A model generated the notes under the pieces. That model saw only the letters and a list, made by a program, of their open reading frames with translations, was not told the DNA's origin and ran no database searches. Below, one piece after another: positions 6,923 to 15,093 of a stretch of DNA of 17,448 bases. Positions within the stretch are counted from its first letter, which is position 1. Every line of letters starts with the position of its first letter. The position numbers and the translations under genes are program-made. The DNA is from Firmicutes bacterium AM31-12AC (GTDB lineage: Bacteria; Bacillota; Clostridia; Lachnospirales; Lachnospiraceae), in assembly GCA_003480425.1 (NCBI GenBank), contig QUJA01000047.1, positions 1 through 17,448 on the forward strand. Reading direction: 5' to 3'.

Positions 6923-7624
6923 TTATTTCCCATATTTTCCAGCAAAAACCTCGCCTATTTCCAAGTCTTCCGGCGTTGTGATTTTAATATTTTCATAGCT
7001 TCCTTGCACTAATCTTACAGAATGCCCTGTAAATGTTTCTACTACCATCGCATCATCCGTTACATTCGTCTCTTCTTGTTCCATTAAACATCTATATGCT
7101 TCTTTCACCAGCCCAACATGAAAAACCTGTGGTGTCTGCACCATCCATACTTTACTTCTGTCCGGAGTTTCAGCAACGTTTGCATGATCATCCGCAATCT
7201 TTATTGTATCCTTTACTGGCATTCCAACAACACATGCATTACAACTCTGAACAGATTCATATGCACGTTCTATTATCTCTTCACTTATAAATGGGCGTGC
7301 GCCATCATGAATGAATACATATCCATCCTCTACGTACTTTAATGCATTCCATACGGAATTATAACGTTCTGCTCCGCCTTCCACAATATGTGTCACTTTC
7401 GTAAAACCGTATGGTCTTACAATCTGTTCCTCACAATAGGATTCCTCTCCTTGTCCGGTAACAAGATAAATCTCATCTATAAGAGCCGAATCTTGAAATG
7501 TCTGCAATGAATAATACAGCACCGGTTTATCCTGTAACAACAGATATTGTTTATGCACTTTTGTTCCCATTCGCTTTCCCTGTCCTGCTGCCAACACGAT
7601 TGCTGTACAATGTTTCTTTACCAT
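6923..7624 (-). CDS. ispD: 2-C-methyl-D-erythritol 4-phosphate cytidylyltransferase
   Basis: Transfers CMP from CTP to methylerythritol 4-phosphate in the MEP isoprenoid pathway. The 233 residues match the family length. The nucleotide-binding loop IVLAAGQGKRMG is followed by KQYLLL, the substrate-binding EGGAERYNSVWNAL, the metal-binding FIHDGARPF, PVKDTIKI, MVQTPQVF, TNVTDDAMVVE and GSYENIKITTPEDL. AGGAGA lies about nine bases before the start. It is the last gene of the operon, 33 bp after tsaD. The isoprenoid gene shares the transcript with tRNA-modification genes, with no mechanistic link evident. Confidence 0.96.
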   Translation of the reverse strand: MVKKHCTAIVLAAGQGKRMGTKVHKQYLLLQDKPVLYYSLQTFQDSALIDEIYLVTGQGEESYCEEQIVRPYGFTKVTHIVEGGAERYNSVWNALKYVEDGYVFIHDGARPFISEEIIERAYESVQSCNACVVGMPVKDTIKIADDHANVAETPDRSKVWMVQTPQVFHVGLVKEAYRCLMEQEETNVTDDAMVVETFTGHSVRLVQGSYENIKITTPEDLEIGEVFAGKYGK

Positions 7625-7657
7625 TTCAAGATTCTCCTCTTTATTCCCTACTTTATA

Positions 7658-8686
7658 TCATCGTTCTCCAAGCTTCAGATTTGGCACGGCATTCAAATCC
7701 CATCCATGTCTTGTTCCTGCAAGATATTCATAATATGCCGCTGCACCGATCATCGCTGCATTATCTGTACAGAAAATCGGAGACGGATAATAAAATTTCA
7801 TATCACGTTTTGCACATGCCTCTTCCATTGCCTGACGCAGTGCACCATTCGATGCCACTCCTCCTGCTATCGCAAACTTATACATGTCAAATTCATCTAC
7901 TGCTTTCATAGATTTCTCTACCAATGCATCAATTGCTGCCTTCTGAAATGATGCCGCAATGTCTGCCGGATTATATTCCTGTCCTTTCATTTGGCATCCA
8001 TTGATATAGTTTAAGACAGCTGATTTCAATCCGCTAAAGCTAAAATCATATGGTGATCCTTCAATTCGTGCTTTTGGAAATACAATCGCATCTGGATCTC
8101 CTTCACGTGCAATTCTTTCAATCTTCGGTCCTCCCGGATACCCCAAACCAATTGTACGTGCCACTTTATCATAGGCCTCTCCAACGGCATCATCGCGTGT
8201 TCCGCCTAAGATTTCATACTTTCCATATTCCTTTACACATACAAGATGGGTATGTCCGCCAGATACTACCAGGCACAAAAATGGCGGCTCTAAATCTGGA
8301 TGTTCAATATAATTTGCAGAAATATGACCTTCTATATGATGCACTCCAATCAATGGTTTATTCTTTGCAAATGCGATTGCCTTTGCTTCTGCAACGCCAA
8401 CTAACAGGGCTCCCACAAGCCCTGGTCCATAAGTCACTCCGATCGCATCGATTTCGTCCAATGTTGTATCCGCTTCTTTCAATGCCTCTTCAATTACCTG
8501 GTTAATTTTTTCAATATGCTTTCTGGAGGCGATTTCCGGTACGACTCCACCATACAATTTGTGCAGGTCAATCTGAGAAGAAATAATATTAGATCGTACT
8601 TCTCTTCCATTATGCACTACTGCTGCTGCAGTTTCATCGCAGGAGCTTTCTATTGCCAAAATATTAATATCCTGTATTTCCCTCAT
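7658..8686 (-). CDS. tsaD: tRNA N6-threonylcarbamoyladenosine synthase subunit TsaD
   Basis: Catalytic ASKHA-fold subunit that transfers the threonylcarbamoyl group to A37 of ANN-decoding tRNAs, working with TsaB and TsaE, both encoded just upstream. It has 342 residues. N-terminal [16 protein letters not shown], the metal-binding [58 protein letters not shown] and FCTDNAAMI are diagnostic. The site AGGAG precedes ATG by six bases. It starts 9 bp after the rnz stop, implying coupled translation. Confidence 0.98.
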   Translation of the reverse strand: MREIQDINILAIESSCDETAAAVVHNGREVRSNIISSQIDLHKLYGGVVPEIASRKHIEKINQVIEEALKEADTTLDEIDAIGVTYGPGLVGALLVGVAEAKAIAFAKNKPLIGVHHIEGHISANYIEHPDLEPPFLCLVVSGGHTHLVCVKEYGKYEILGGTRDDAVGEAYDKVARTIGLGYPGGPKIERIAREGDPDAIVFPKARIEGSPYDFSFSGLKSAVLNYINGCQMKGQEYNPADIAASFQKAAIDALVEKSMKAVDEFDMYKFAIAGGVASNGALRQAMEEACAKRDMKFYYPSPIFCTDNAAMIGAAAYYEYLAGTRHGWDLNAVPNLKLGER

Positions 8687-8695
8687 AATTTTCTC

Positions 8696-9601
8696 CTAGT
8701 CAAATTTCATTTCTACAGACATCCTGTCTTTTCCCGCCTTAGACGCCGGAAAAATCTTACGCACCTCATCCATATACATCTCCGGATGCGTAAGCGACGG
8801 ACTATAATGTGTCAACCACATTTCTCTTACATTTGCTTCTTTTGCAAGCTCTGCTGCCTCATAAAATGTCATATGCTTATATTCAATAGCTTTTGCTGCC
8901 TTTTCTTTCTCTCCGTACATTCCTTCACAAATAAACAAATCCGAATCCACCGCATTTTCACGAATTGATTTTGTCGGTCTTGTATCCGTTGTATAAGTCA
9001 GCTTAATTCCTTTTCTGGCTGGTCCAAGCACCATGTTCGGAGTCAGCACACGACCTTCCGTCTCTATCGTTTCACCCTTCTGCAACAAACTCCAATATTT
9101 CTGTTCAATATTCTGTTCTTTTGCACGTGCAGGATCAAATTTTCCGGCACGATCGATTTCCAATGTATATCCGTAACAGAGTACATTATGATTTACACGA
9201 AACGCCTTAAGCCTGTATCCATTCATCTCAAAAGTCTGTTCTGCACCTTCGATTTCTTTGTAATAAATTGGAAATGGTAATTCCGGTGCAATTACCCTGA
9301 GGGCATTTACAACTCTCTCCAAGCCTTTTGGTCCGATTAAAGTCAGCGGTTCTGTTCGGTCCGCATTTCCCATTGTCAGTAACAATCCCGGTAAACCACT
9401 AATATGATCACCGTGATAATGAGTAAAACAAATTACATCAATCGGTTTAAAACTCCAGCCTTTTTCTTTTATTGCAATCTGTGTTCCCTCGCCACAATCG
9501 ATCAGCAAACTGCTTCCATTAAATCTGGTCATCAGGGAAGTCAGCCAACGATATGGCAGTGGCATCATCCCGCCACAGCCAAGTAAACATACATCTAACA
9601 T
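8696..9601 (-). CDS. rnz: Ribonuclease Z
   Basis: Metallo-beta-lactamase-fold endonuclease that trims the 3' trailer of tRNA precursors lacking an encoded CCA, as is the case for both tRNAs in this window. It has 301 residues, the short form. Zinc motif THYHGDH (about residues 60-66), the GIKLTYTTDTRP aspartate motif, the HMTFYEAAELA motif and the terminal LTHYSPSL are all present. GAGGAA lies close to ATG. It is placed between tsaB-rimI (22 bp) and tsaD (9 bp), so the operon groups tRNA maturation with t6A modification. Confidence 0.96.
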   Translation of the reverse strand: MLDVCLLGCGGMMPLPYRWLTSLMTRFNGSSLLIDCGEGTQIAIKEKGWSFKPIDVICFTHYHGDHISGLPGLLLTMGNADRTEPLTLIGPKGLERVVNALRVIAPELPFPIYYKEIEGAEQTFEMNGYRLKAFRVNHNVLCYGYTLEIDRAGKFDPARAKEQNIEQKYWSLLQKGETIETEGRVLTPNMVLGPARKGIKLTYTTDTRPTKSIRENAVDSDLFICEGMYGEKEKAAKAIEYKHMTFYEAAELAKEANVREMWLTHYSPSLTHPEMYMDEVRKIFPASKAGKDRMSVEMKFD

Positions 9602-9623
9602 ATTATTCCTCTATTTCTACGCT

Positions 9624-10811
9624 CTATTTTTTCGTTGGTATCACCGCACGACTCATTAAAATCGCATCTTCAATTGGATTTTTATAATAATTTTCACGAA
9701 TTCCGTCTTGTGTAAAGCCATGCTTTTCGTAAAATGCTCTTGCACCATCATTGCTGACACGAACATCCAACATAATAATCTGTATCTGGTTCTCCCAGCA
9801 GATCACGTCTAATGCATGTATCAATTCTGATGCGATACCAAATCTTCTTGATTCTTTTAAGACTGCGATTCGGGCAATATCAGCCTCATCATCTGCTGTA
9901 TAGACAATACAATATCCTACAATCTTCCCAATCTTTTCTGCTACAAGACAAATTGTTTTTGGATTACGAAGTGTATCAAGAATCGCCTTCTCGCTCCAAG
10001 CATCTGAAAATGTCTGATGTTCCATCTCTGCGATTGCTGCCGCATCTTCTACTTTCATCTGACGAATCGATACAACAGCCTTACGTTCTTTTTCCGCACG
10101 CTCTCTTTCCGCCTGTGATACACGCAGATAGTCCGGCTGATGTTCCATTGCCGTCTCAAATTTTCCCTCTTTATAATACTGAATTCCAAGAGCTCCGACT
10201 ACTGCTGCTCTCTGACGGTTCGCACTCGCAGGTGCAAAAGAAAATGGTACACGCATCTTTTCTCTGATTACATCCTGATATACCGGCACTCCATCTCCGA
10301 GAAATACAACCGGTCTTCCATGTATATTCAAACGCTCTATTAACTCGTCTATTGGCGATGCATTCTGTGCTTCTAATACATCCAGTACCAGTTCTGTCTC
10401 CTTACTGCCTTCCAGTTCTCTTCTTGCAAATGTGTACATTCCTGTATAAACTTGCTTTCTTCTGGCATCCATAATAGGACAAATAATATCCTGGCACCCA
10501 TAAAGATTATACGCAAGTCCATCTACTGTCGGCACGTGTATCAATGGTTTCTCCAATGCCAGTCCCAATCCTTTTGCCGTAGCTGACCCAATTCGAAGAC
10601 CTGTAAAAGAACCCGGTCCTCCTGCTACAGCAATCGCATCGATTGATTTCAGATCAAGTTCTATCATCTTCCCCATTGTATCGATCATCGGCAACAATGT
10701 CTGTGAATGTGTCTTTTTAAAATTTACTGTATATTCCGCAATTGTTTGCGTATCTTCTACAACTGCCACTGTTGCAGTCATTCCTGAGCTGTCAATTGCC
10801 AGTACTTTCAT
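9624..10811 (-). CDS. tsaB-rimI: TsaB-RimI fusion protein
   Basis: A 395-residue fusion. Residues 1 to about 230 are TsaB (LAIDSSGMTATVAVVE, AGGPGSFTGLRIGSATAKGL, DARRKQVYTGMY), the partner that dimerises with TsaD for t6A synthesis. After a charged linker (about 231-242), residues 243-390 form a GNAT acetyltransferase of the RimI type, which acetylates the N-terminus of ribosomal protein S18 in bacteria. It shows IRQMKVEDAAAIAEMEHQTF, ARIAVLKESRRFGIASELI (acetyl-CoA loop, with Phe where Gln or Lys is usual), LDVRVSNDGARAFYEKHGF and RENYYKNPIEDAILM. There is no sign of a frameshift at the junction. Separate adjacent genes are the usual arrangement in many bacteria; fusion is known in some clostridia. 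Confidence 0.94.
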   Translation of the reverse strand: MKVLAIDSSGMTATVAVVEDTQTIAEYTVNFKKTHSQTLLPMIDTMGKMIELDLKSIDAIAVAGGPGSFTGLRIGSATAKGLGLALEKPLIHVPTVDGLAYNLYGCQDIICPIMDARRKQVYTGMYTFARRELEGSKETELVLDVLEAQNASPIDELIERLNIHGRPVVFLGDGVPVYQDVIREKMRVPFSFAPASANRQRAAVVGALGIQYYKEGKFETAMEHQPDYLRVSQAERERAEKERKAVVSIRQMKVEDAAAIAEMEHQTFSDAWSEKAILDTLRNPKTICLVAEKIGKIVGYCIVYTADDEADIARIAVLKESRRFGIASELIHALDVICWENQIQIIMLDVRVSNDGARAFYEKHGFTQDGIRENYYKNPIEDAILMSRAVIPTKK

Positions 10812-10840
10812 ATGCTCCTCCTGTCACCTAGTTAACCAAG

Positions 10841-10864
10841 AAAGGTCAGACAACGCTGACCTTT
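10841..10864. other. Intercistronic hairpin between tsaE and tsaB-rimI
   Basis: AAAGGTCAG (10841-10849) and CTGACCTTT (10856-10864) form a perfect 9-bp stem with a six-base loop in the 68-bp gap. On the minus strand only TTTC follows, so it may attenuate or stabilise rather than fully terminate. Confidence 0.5.
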
Positions 10865-10879
10865 TCCCAACTGTGTTTT

Positions 10880-11305
10880 TTATCGTTCTTCTATCGTAAT
10901 TCTCCGATACTCAAATCCTTCTTGAAGATCTTTTTCAATAATGATCTCTGTACGTCTTTCAGGAAGTATCTCTTCGATCAAATTCGCCCATTCAATCAGC
11001 GATACGCCTTCCCCCATCACATATTCATCAAAACCGACTTCATCCATCTCTTCTACATCACCAATACGATATACATCAAAATGATAAAATGGAAGTCGTC
11101 CACCCTCATACACCTGAACGATTGTGAATGTCGGACTGTTCACAGGCTCTGTGATTCCTAATCCATGTGCAAATCCCTGTGTAAATACAGTTTTGCCAAC
11201 GCCTAGATCTCCTGTCAAAGTAAATACTTGTCCCGGTACGGCTTTCTTTGCCAGATCAACACCAATCTGAAATGTCTGTTCAGGACTTCTCGTCTCTAAT
11301 ACCAT
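10880..11305 (-). CDS. tsaE: tRNA t6A ATPase subunit TsaE
   Basis: Small P-loop ATPase needed to cycle the TsaB-TsaD complex during t6A formation. It has 141 residues. The Walker A motif TGDLGVGKTVFTQGFAHGLG (about 32-51), SPTFTIVQVYEGG, the FYHFDVYRI motif and SLIEWAN are characteristic. GGAGG precedes the start by seven bases, and a promoter lies at 11329-11357. It is the first gene of the operon tsaE, tsaB-rimI, rnz, tsaD, ispD, which supplies three t6A components. TsaC, which makes the threonylcarbamoyl-AMP, is not in the window. Confidence 0.97.
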   Translation of the reverse strand: MVLETRSPEQTFQIGVDLAKKAVPGQVFTLTGDLGVGKTVFTQGFAHGLGITEPVNSPTFTIVQVYEGGRLPFYHFDVYRIGDVEEMDEVGFDEYVMGEGVSLIEWANLIEEILPERRTEIIIEKDLQEGFEYRRITIEER

Positions 11306-11328
11306 AGTGTTTCCTCCATATAGTAGTG

Positions 11329-11357
11329 ACTATACCACATTACCCTCGTTTTTTCCA
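11329..11357 (-). promoter_or_regulatory. Putative promoter of the tsaE operon
   Basis: On the minus strand TGGAAA (11352-11357), a 17-base spacer, and TATAGT (11329-11334), 24 bases upstream of the tsaE start. It directly follows the purH terminator, which supports independent transcription of the operon. Confidence 0.6.
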
Positions 11358-11372
11358 GTCCCACGGCACAAA

Positions 11373-11402
11373 AAAAAGAATGTACCGAAGCACATTCTTT
11401 TT
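11373..11402 (-). terminator. Rho-independent terminator of the purine operon
   Basis: An 11-bp stem (AAAAAGAATGT at 11373-11383 with ACATTCTTTTT at 11392-11402) begins 15 bases after the purH stop. On the minus strand it ends in a run of at least seven Ts. Confidence 0.85.
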
Positions 11403-11417
11403 CATTCTCAGTATATT

Positions 11418-12595
11418 TTAGTGGTGGAATAAACGAATTCCTGTAAATGCCATTGCCATGCCATATTTATTACATACAGAAATTACGTTGTCATCTCTCA
11501 CTGAGCCGCCCGGCTGTGCAATATATTTTACACCACTTTTATGAGCTCGTTCGATATTATCTCCAAATGGGAAGAATGCATCCGAACCAAGTGAAACATC
11601 TGTCATCTTATCCAGCCATGCACGCTTTTCTTCTCTTGTAAATACTGCTGGCTTTTCTTTAAATGTATTCTCCCAAACACCATCTGCAAGAACATCCATA
11701 TATTCTTCTCCAATATAGAGATCAATTGCATTATCACGATCCGCACGTCCGATTCCATCTTTAAACTGAAGTCCCAGAACCTGTGGAGACTGACGAAGCC
11801 ACCAGTTGTCTGCTTTCTGTCCTGCCAGACGTGTACAATGAATACGAGACTGCTGTCCTGCTCCGATACCGATTGCCTGTCCGCCCTTTACATAACATAC
11901 AGAGTTTGACTGTGTATATTTTAATGTGATCATAGAAATGGCAAGGTCCATCTTAGCTGAATCAGGAATTTCCTTATTATCTGTTACAACATTTGAGAAA
12001 AACTCATCATCAATCTTCAACTCATTTCTTCCCTGTTCAAATGTAATCCCAAATACTTCTTTATGTTCCAATGGAGCCGGCACGTAATTTGGATCGATCT
12101 GAATAACATTGTAATTTCCTTTTTTCTTCTGTTTCAACAATTCCAATGCTTCCGGCTCAAATCCAGGTGCGATTACACCATCTGAGACCTCTCTCTTGAT
12201 CAATCTTGCTGTATCTACATCACACACATCAGAAAGTGCAATAAAATCACCGAATGAAGACATTCTATCTGCTCCTCTTGCTCTTGCATATGCTGATGCC
12301 AGCGGAGAAAGTTCTCCAAGGTCATCTACCCAGTAAATTTTTGCAAGTGTCTCATCTAATGGAAGTCCCACTGCTGCTCCTGCCGGTGAAACATGTTTAA
12401 ATGATGTTGCTGCAGGAAGACCTGTTGCCTTTTTCAATTCTGATACAAGCAGCCAGCCATTAAATGCATCCAGGAAGTTAATATATCCCGACGTCCGCAT
12501 AATACCTGGATTGGAAGTTCACTTCCGTCAGCCATATAAATTCTTGAAGGTTTCTGATTTGGATTACAACCATATTTTAATTCTAATTCTTTCAT
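11418..12595 (-). pseudogene. purH: AICAR transformylase (PurH C-terminal type), single-base frameshift
   Basis: Formylates AICAR to FAICAR with 10-formyl-THF in purine synthesis. This is the transformylase domain alone; no IMP cyclohydrolase domain precedes it. Translation from ATG 12595 (GAGGAG about nine bases upstream) gives MKELELKYGCNPNQKPSRIY... for 35 codons, then loses frame. Adding one C between 12489 and 12490 restores [18 protein letters not shown] and joins the frame ending at 11418, about 392 residues, the family length. Downstream motifs are intact: [67 protein letters not shown] and the terminal FTGIRLFHH. An ATG at 12500 could start a 360-residue product, but it lacks a ribosome site. 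A sequencing error is more likely than a true null allele. Confidence 0.93.
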
Positions 12596-12641
12596 CTTAT
12601 CTGCTCCTCTTACTAATTGTATTTCACAGTTCTGATATTAT

Positions 12642-13355
12642 TTAGTTATTTTTATTTACAATCTTTGTCTCGTATTTTCCTGTCTCAATATCGATGTAGC
12701 GGACAAATAATGAAACTTTATTTTCTTCATTCAGGCTGTTCCATAACAACTCTGTAAAACTCTCCATATCATTTGGAATTCCAATTAACTTTGGCTCTCC
12801 TTCAAAGCTTGGAAGCGGATTACCATCATGCATATATGTATGAATAAAATGTCCCTCACCTGCTGCCGGATTCTCGTATGCAAATGTATAACGATTACAG
12901 CTTTCCGGATTACCATTATTACTTTTCAAAATAGACATTGCATAGTTATACTTTCCGTCTTCCAAATGCATCACACCTGAAATACGTGGTGTATAATTCG
13001 GTCCGTCCGGCTCAAACTCACGTGAACGAAGAGACTGTTCGAATGTAAGCTGTTTATCCATTCCCTCGTAAATTGTATCTGTCTGATCTCCGTTTGTAAC
13101 AATTGTTTTGTTTCCAAGCACACGTACCGGTGCATAAATAATCAGACTTGGATCTGTCAATTTGGATGGATCAAACGCCTGTGTGCGGATACCTTCCCCA
13201 TCTTCCACAAACACACGATTACGGCTGTTCTCACTTCTCCCCATAATAAAATAAGCTGCTACAGCTTTTGTACCATCTTCACTTTTTCCAAGGATGATTC
13301 CTCTTCCCGGATAAGTGTTATTCTTCAGTTCCTGTTCAATGGATAACATTTTCAT
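12642..13355 (-). CDS. purO: PurO-like IMP cyclohydrolase
   Basis: Probable IMP cyclohydrolase that closes the ring of FAICAR to IMP, the last purine step. It is of the NTN-hydrolase-fold PurO family first described in archaea and not of the PurH N-terminal type. It has 237 residues from ATG 13355, which has AAGGAG about nine bases upstream; the longer frame to 13451 has no such site and includes the promoter. Recognisable blocks: NTYPGRGIILGKSEDG near the N-terminus, YFIMGRSENSRNRVF, PSLIIYAPVR and NYTPRISG. The purH transformylase starts 46 bp downstream, so both halves of normal PurH activity are encoded in one transcript by separate genes. Activity is inferred from family and context. Confidence 0.85.
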   Translation of the reverse strand: MKMLSIEQELKNNTYPGRGIILGKSEDGTKAVAAYFIMGRSENSRNRVFVEDGEGIRTQAFDPSKLTDPSLIIYAPVRVLGNKTIVTNGDQTDTIYEGMDKQLTFEQSLRSREFEPDGPNYTPRISGVMHLEDGKYNYAMSILKSNNGNPESCNRYTFAYENPAAGEGHFIHTYMHDGNPLPSFEGEPKLIGIPNDMESFTELLWNSLNEENKVSLFVRYIDIETGKYETKIVNKNN

Positions 13356-13407
13356 TGATGATTCTCCTTTGTTTTCAAACTTAATTTTCATTTTTTCGCA
13401 TACTCTT

Positions 13408-13436
13408 ATTATAACTATGAAATTTTTTAAGTTCAA
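13408..13436 (-). promoter_or_regulatory. Promoter of the purO-purH operon
   Basis: On the minus strand TTGAAC (13431-13436), 17 bases, and a perfect TATAAT (13408-13413). The start of purO is about 50 bases further on. The best promoter in the window. Confidence 0.8.
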
Positions 13437-13457
13437 TATGCTCACCATCAATACATT

Positions 13458-13475
13458 CTAATAAGTACTTATTAG
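13458..13475. promoter_or_regulatory. Perfect 18-bp palindrome upstream of the purine promoter
   Basis: CTAATAAGTACTTATTAG reads identically on both strands. It lies 22 bases upstream of the -35 box and just downstream of the ABC-F stop. No T run follows, so an operator or activator site is more likely than a terminator. No known regulator site was recognised; it does not resemble the classical PurR box. Confidence 0.5.
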
Positions 13476-13524
13476 TTACCCGGCACAGACACTTCGAAAA
13501 ATCACTCTTATCCCCGCAAATCTA

Positions 13525-15081
13525 TCAGAAAACTTTTGTTGTCCAGCGGCTCATATCCCAGACATCATTTACTACATCTTTGTAAAATTCCGGTTCATGA
13601 CAAATTAGCAAAATGCTTCCCCGATATTCCTGTAATGCTTTCTTTAATGAATCCTTTGCATCCACATCCAAATGATTCGTCGGCTCATCTAAAAGCAAAA
13701 TATTCGTATCTCTGTTCATCAGCTTACAAAGACGCACCTTTGCCTGCTCTCCTCCGCTAAGTACCCTCACCTGACTTTCAATATGCTTTGTCGTCAATCC
13801 ACATTTCGCCAGTGCAGAACGCACTTCATATTGAGTAAACGAAGGGAATTCTTCCCAAATCTCCTCAATACAGGTATTTCGGTTATCACCTTTTACTTCC
13901 TGTTCAAAATAACCAATCTGTAAATTTTCACCCAGCTCACACTTTCCGGACAGAGAAGGAATCAGCCCTAAAATACTCTTCAACAATGTAGTTTTTCCAA
14001 TACCGTTCGTTCCTACCAGAGCAATTTTATTTCCACGTTCCATAGAAAAATTCAAAGGTTTTGACAATGGCTCATCATATCCTGTAACAAGATTCTCTGT
14101 CTCAAATAAAATTTTTCCAGGAGTTCTTCCATACTGAAATTTAAACTGTGGCTTCGGTCTCTCTGCCGCCAATTCGATTACATCCATTTTATCCAGTTTT
14201 TTCTGGCGTGACATAGCCATATTTCTTGTAGAAACACGTGCTTTATTACGCGCCACAAAATCTTTCAGCTCACTGATTTCCTGCTGCTGACGACGATACG
14301 CAGCCTCCAGCTGTGCTTTTTTTACTGCATAAACTTCTTGAAAATGATCATAATCTCCGACATAACGATTCAGTTCCTGATTCTCCATGTGATAAATAAT
14401 ATTTACCACATCATTCAAAAACGGAATGTCATGCGAGATCAATATAAATGCATTTTCATAATCCAATAAATATCGTTTCAGCCAGACAATATGTTCCTCA
14501 TCCAGGTAGTTTGTCGGCTCATCTAACAAAAGGATATCTGGTTTTTCTAAAAGTAGTTTTGCCAGGAGCACTTTTGTTCTCTGACCTCCACTTAAATCTG
14601 TCACATCCCTCTCAAGCCCCAGATCAAGCAGCCCCAGCGCTCTTGCCACCTCTTCTACTTTTGCATCAATTGTATAAAAATCATGTAGTGTCAGCTCGTC
14701 CTGGATTGTTCCAAGTTCTTCCATAAGCTCCGTCATCTGCTCATCATCTGCTGTTCCTAACATGTCACAGATTTCATTCATTCTCTGTTCTTTTTGCAAA
14801 AGCGGATCAAATGCTGCTTTTAATGCTTCGCGAATCGTCATCCCGCTTTTTAAAACTGCATGCTGATCCAAATATCCTGCATGCACATTTTTCGCCCATT
14901 CTACTTTCCCTTCATCCGGCAGCAATTTTCCGGTAACAATACTCATAAATGTGGATTTTCCTTCACCATTAGCCCCCACCAGACCGATATGCTCGCCCTT
15001 CAAAAGACGGAATGATACATCCGAAAAAATCGCACGATCTCCAAATCCATGTGATAAATGTTCTACATTTAATATACTCAT
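13525..15081 (-). CDS. ABC-F family ATPase (YbiT/YkpA-like)
   Basis: Cytosolic tandem ATPase without membrane domains; ABC-F proteins act at the ribosome E site in translation factor or antibiotic-protection roles. It has 518 residues. The first cassette has GANGEGKST, LSGGQRTKV, ILLLDEPTNYLD and LISHD; a linker of about 80 residues (DHFQEVYAVKKAQLEAAYRR through the basic RNKARVSTRNMAMSRQKKLDKM) is the P-site tRNA interaction motif region; the second cassette has GTNGIGKTT, LSGGEQAKV, ILLLDEPTNHLD and an H-loop CHEPEF in place of the usual SHD. Length and the short C-terminus suggest a housekeeping YbiT/YkpA-type member and not a resistance factor, but sequence alone cannot decide. It starts 12 bp after the Nudix stop. 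No clear terminator separates it from the purine operon. Confidence 0.93.
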   Translation of the reverse strand: MSILNVEHLSHGFGDRAIFSDVSFRLLKGEHIGLVGANGEGKSTFMSIVTGKLLPDEGKVEWAKNVHAGYLDQHAVLKSGMTIREALKAAFDPLLQKEQRMNEICDMLGTADDEQMTELMEELGTIQDELTLHDFYTIDAKVEEVARALGLLDLGLERDVTDLSGGQRTKVLLAKLLLEKPDILLLDEPTNYLDEEHIVWLKRYLLDYENAFILISHDIPFLNDVVNIIYHMENQELNRYVGDYDHFQEVYAVKKAQLEAAYRRQQQEISELKDFVARNKARVSTRNMAMSRQKKLDKMDVIELAAERPKPQFKFQYGRTPGKILFETENLVTGYDEPLSKPLNFSMERGNKIALVGTNGIGKTTLLKSILGLIPSLSGKCELGENLQIGYFEQEVKGDNRNTCIEEIWEEFPSFTQYEVRSALAKCGLTTKHIESQVRVLSGGEQAKVRLCKLMNRDTNILLLDEPTNHLDVDAKDSLKKALQEYRGSILLICHEPEFYKDVVNDVWDMSRWTTKVF

Positions 15082-15093
15082 CTTGCTCTCCTA

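Noticed and set aside
7033..8968. Several long plus-strand frames opposite ispD and tsaD
   Set aside because: Shadows of strongly conserved minus-strand genes, with low-complexity His/Leu-rich products and no start signals.
13356..13500. Purine riboswitch before purO
   Set aside because: The predicted leader is about 46 bases and shows no three-way junction or purine-aptamer core.
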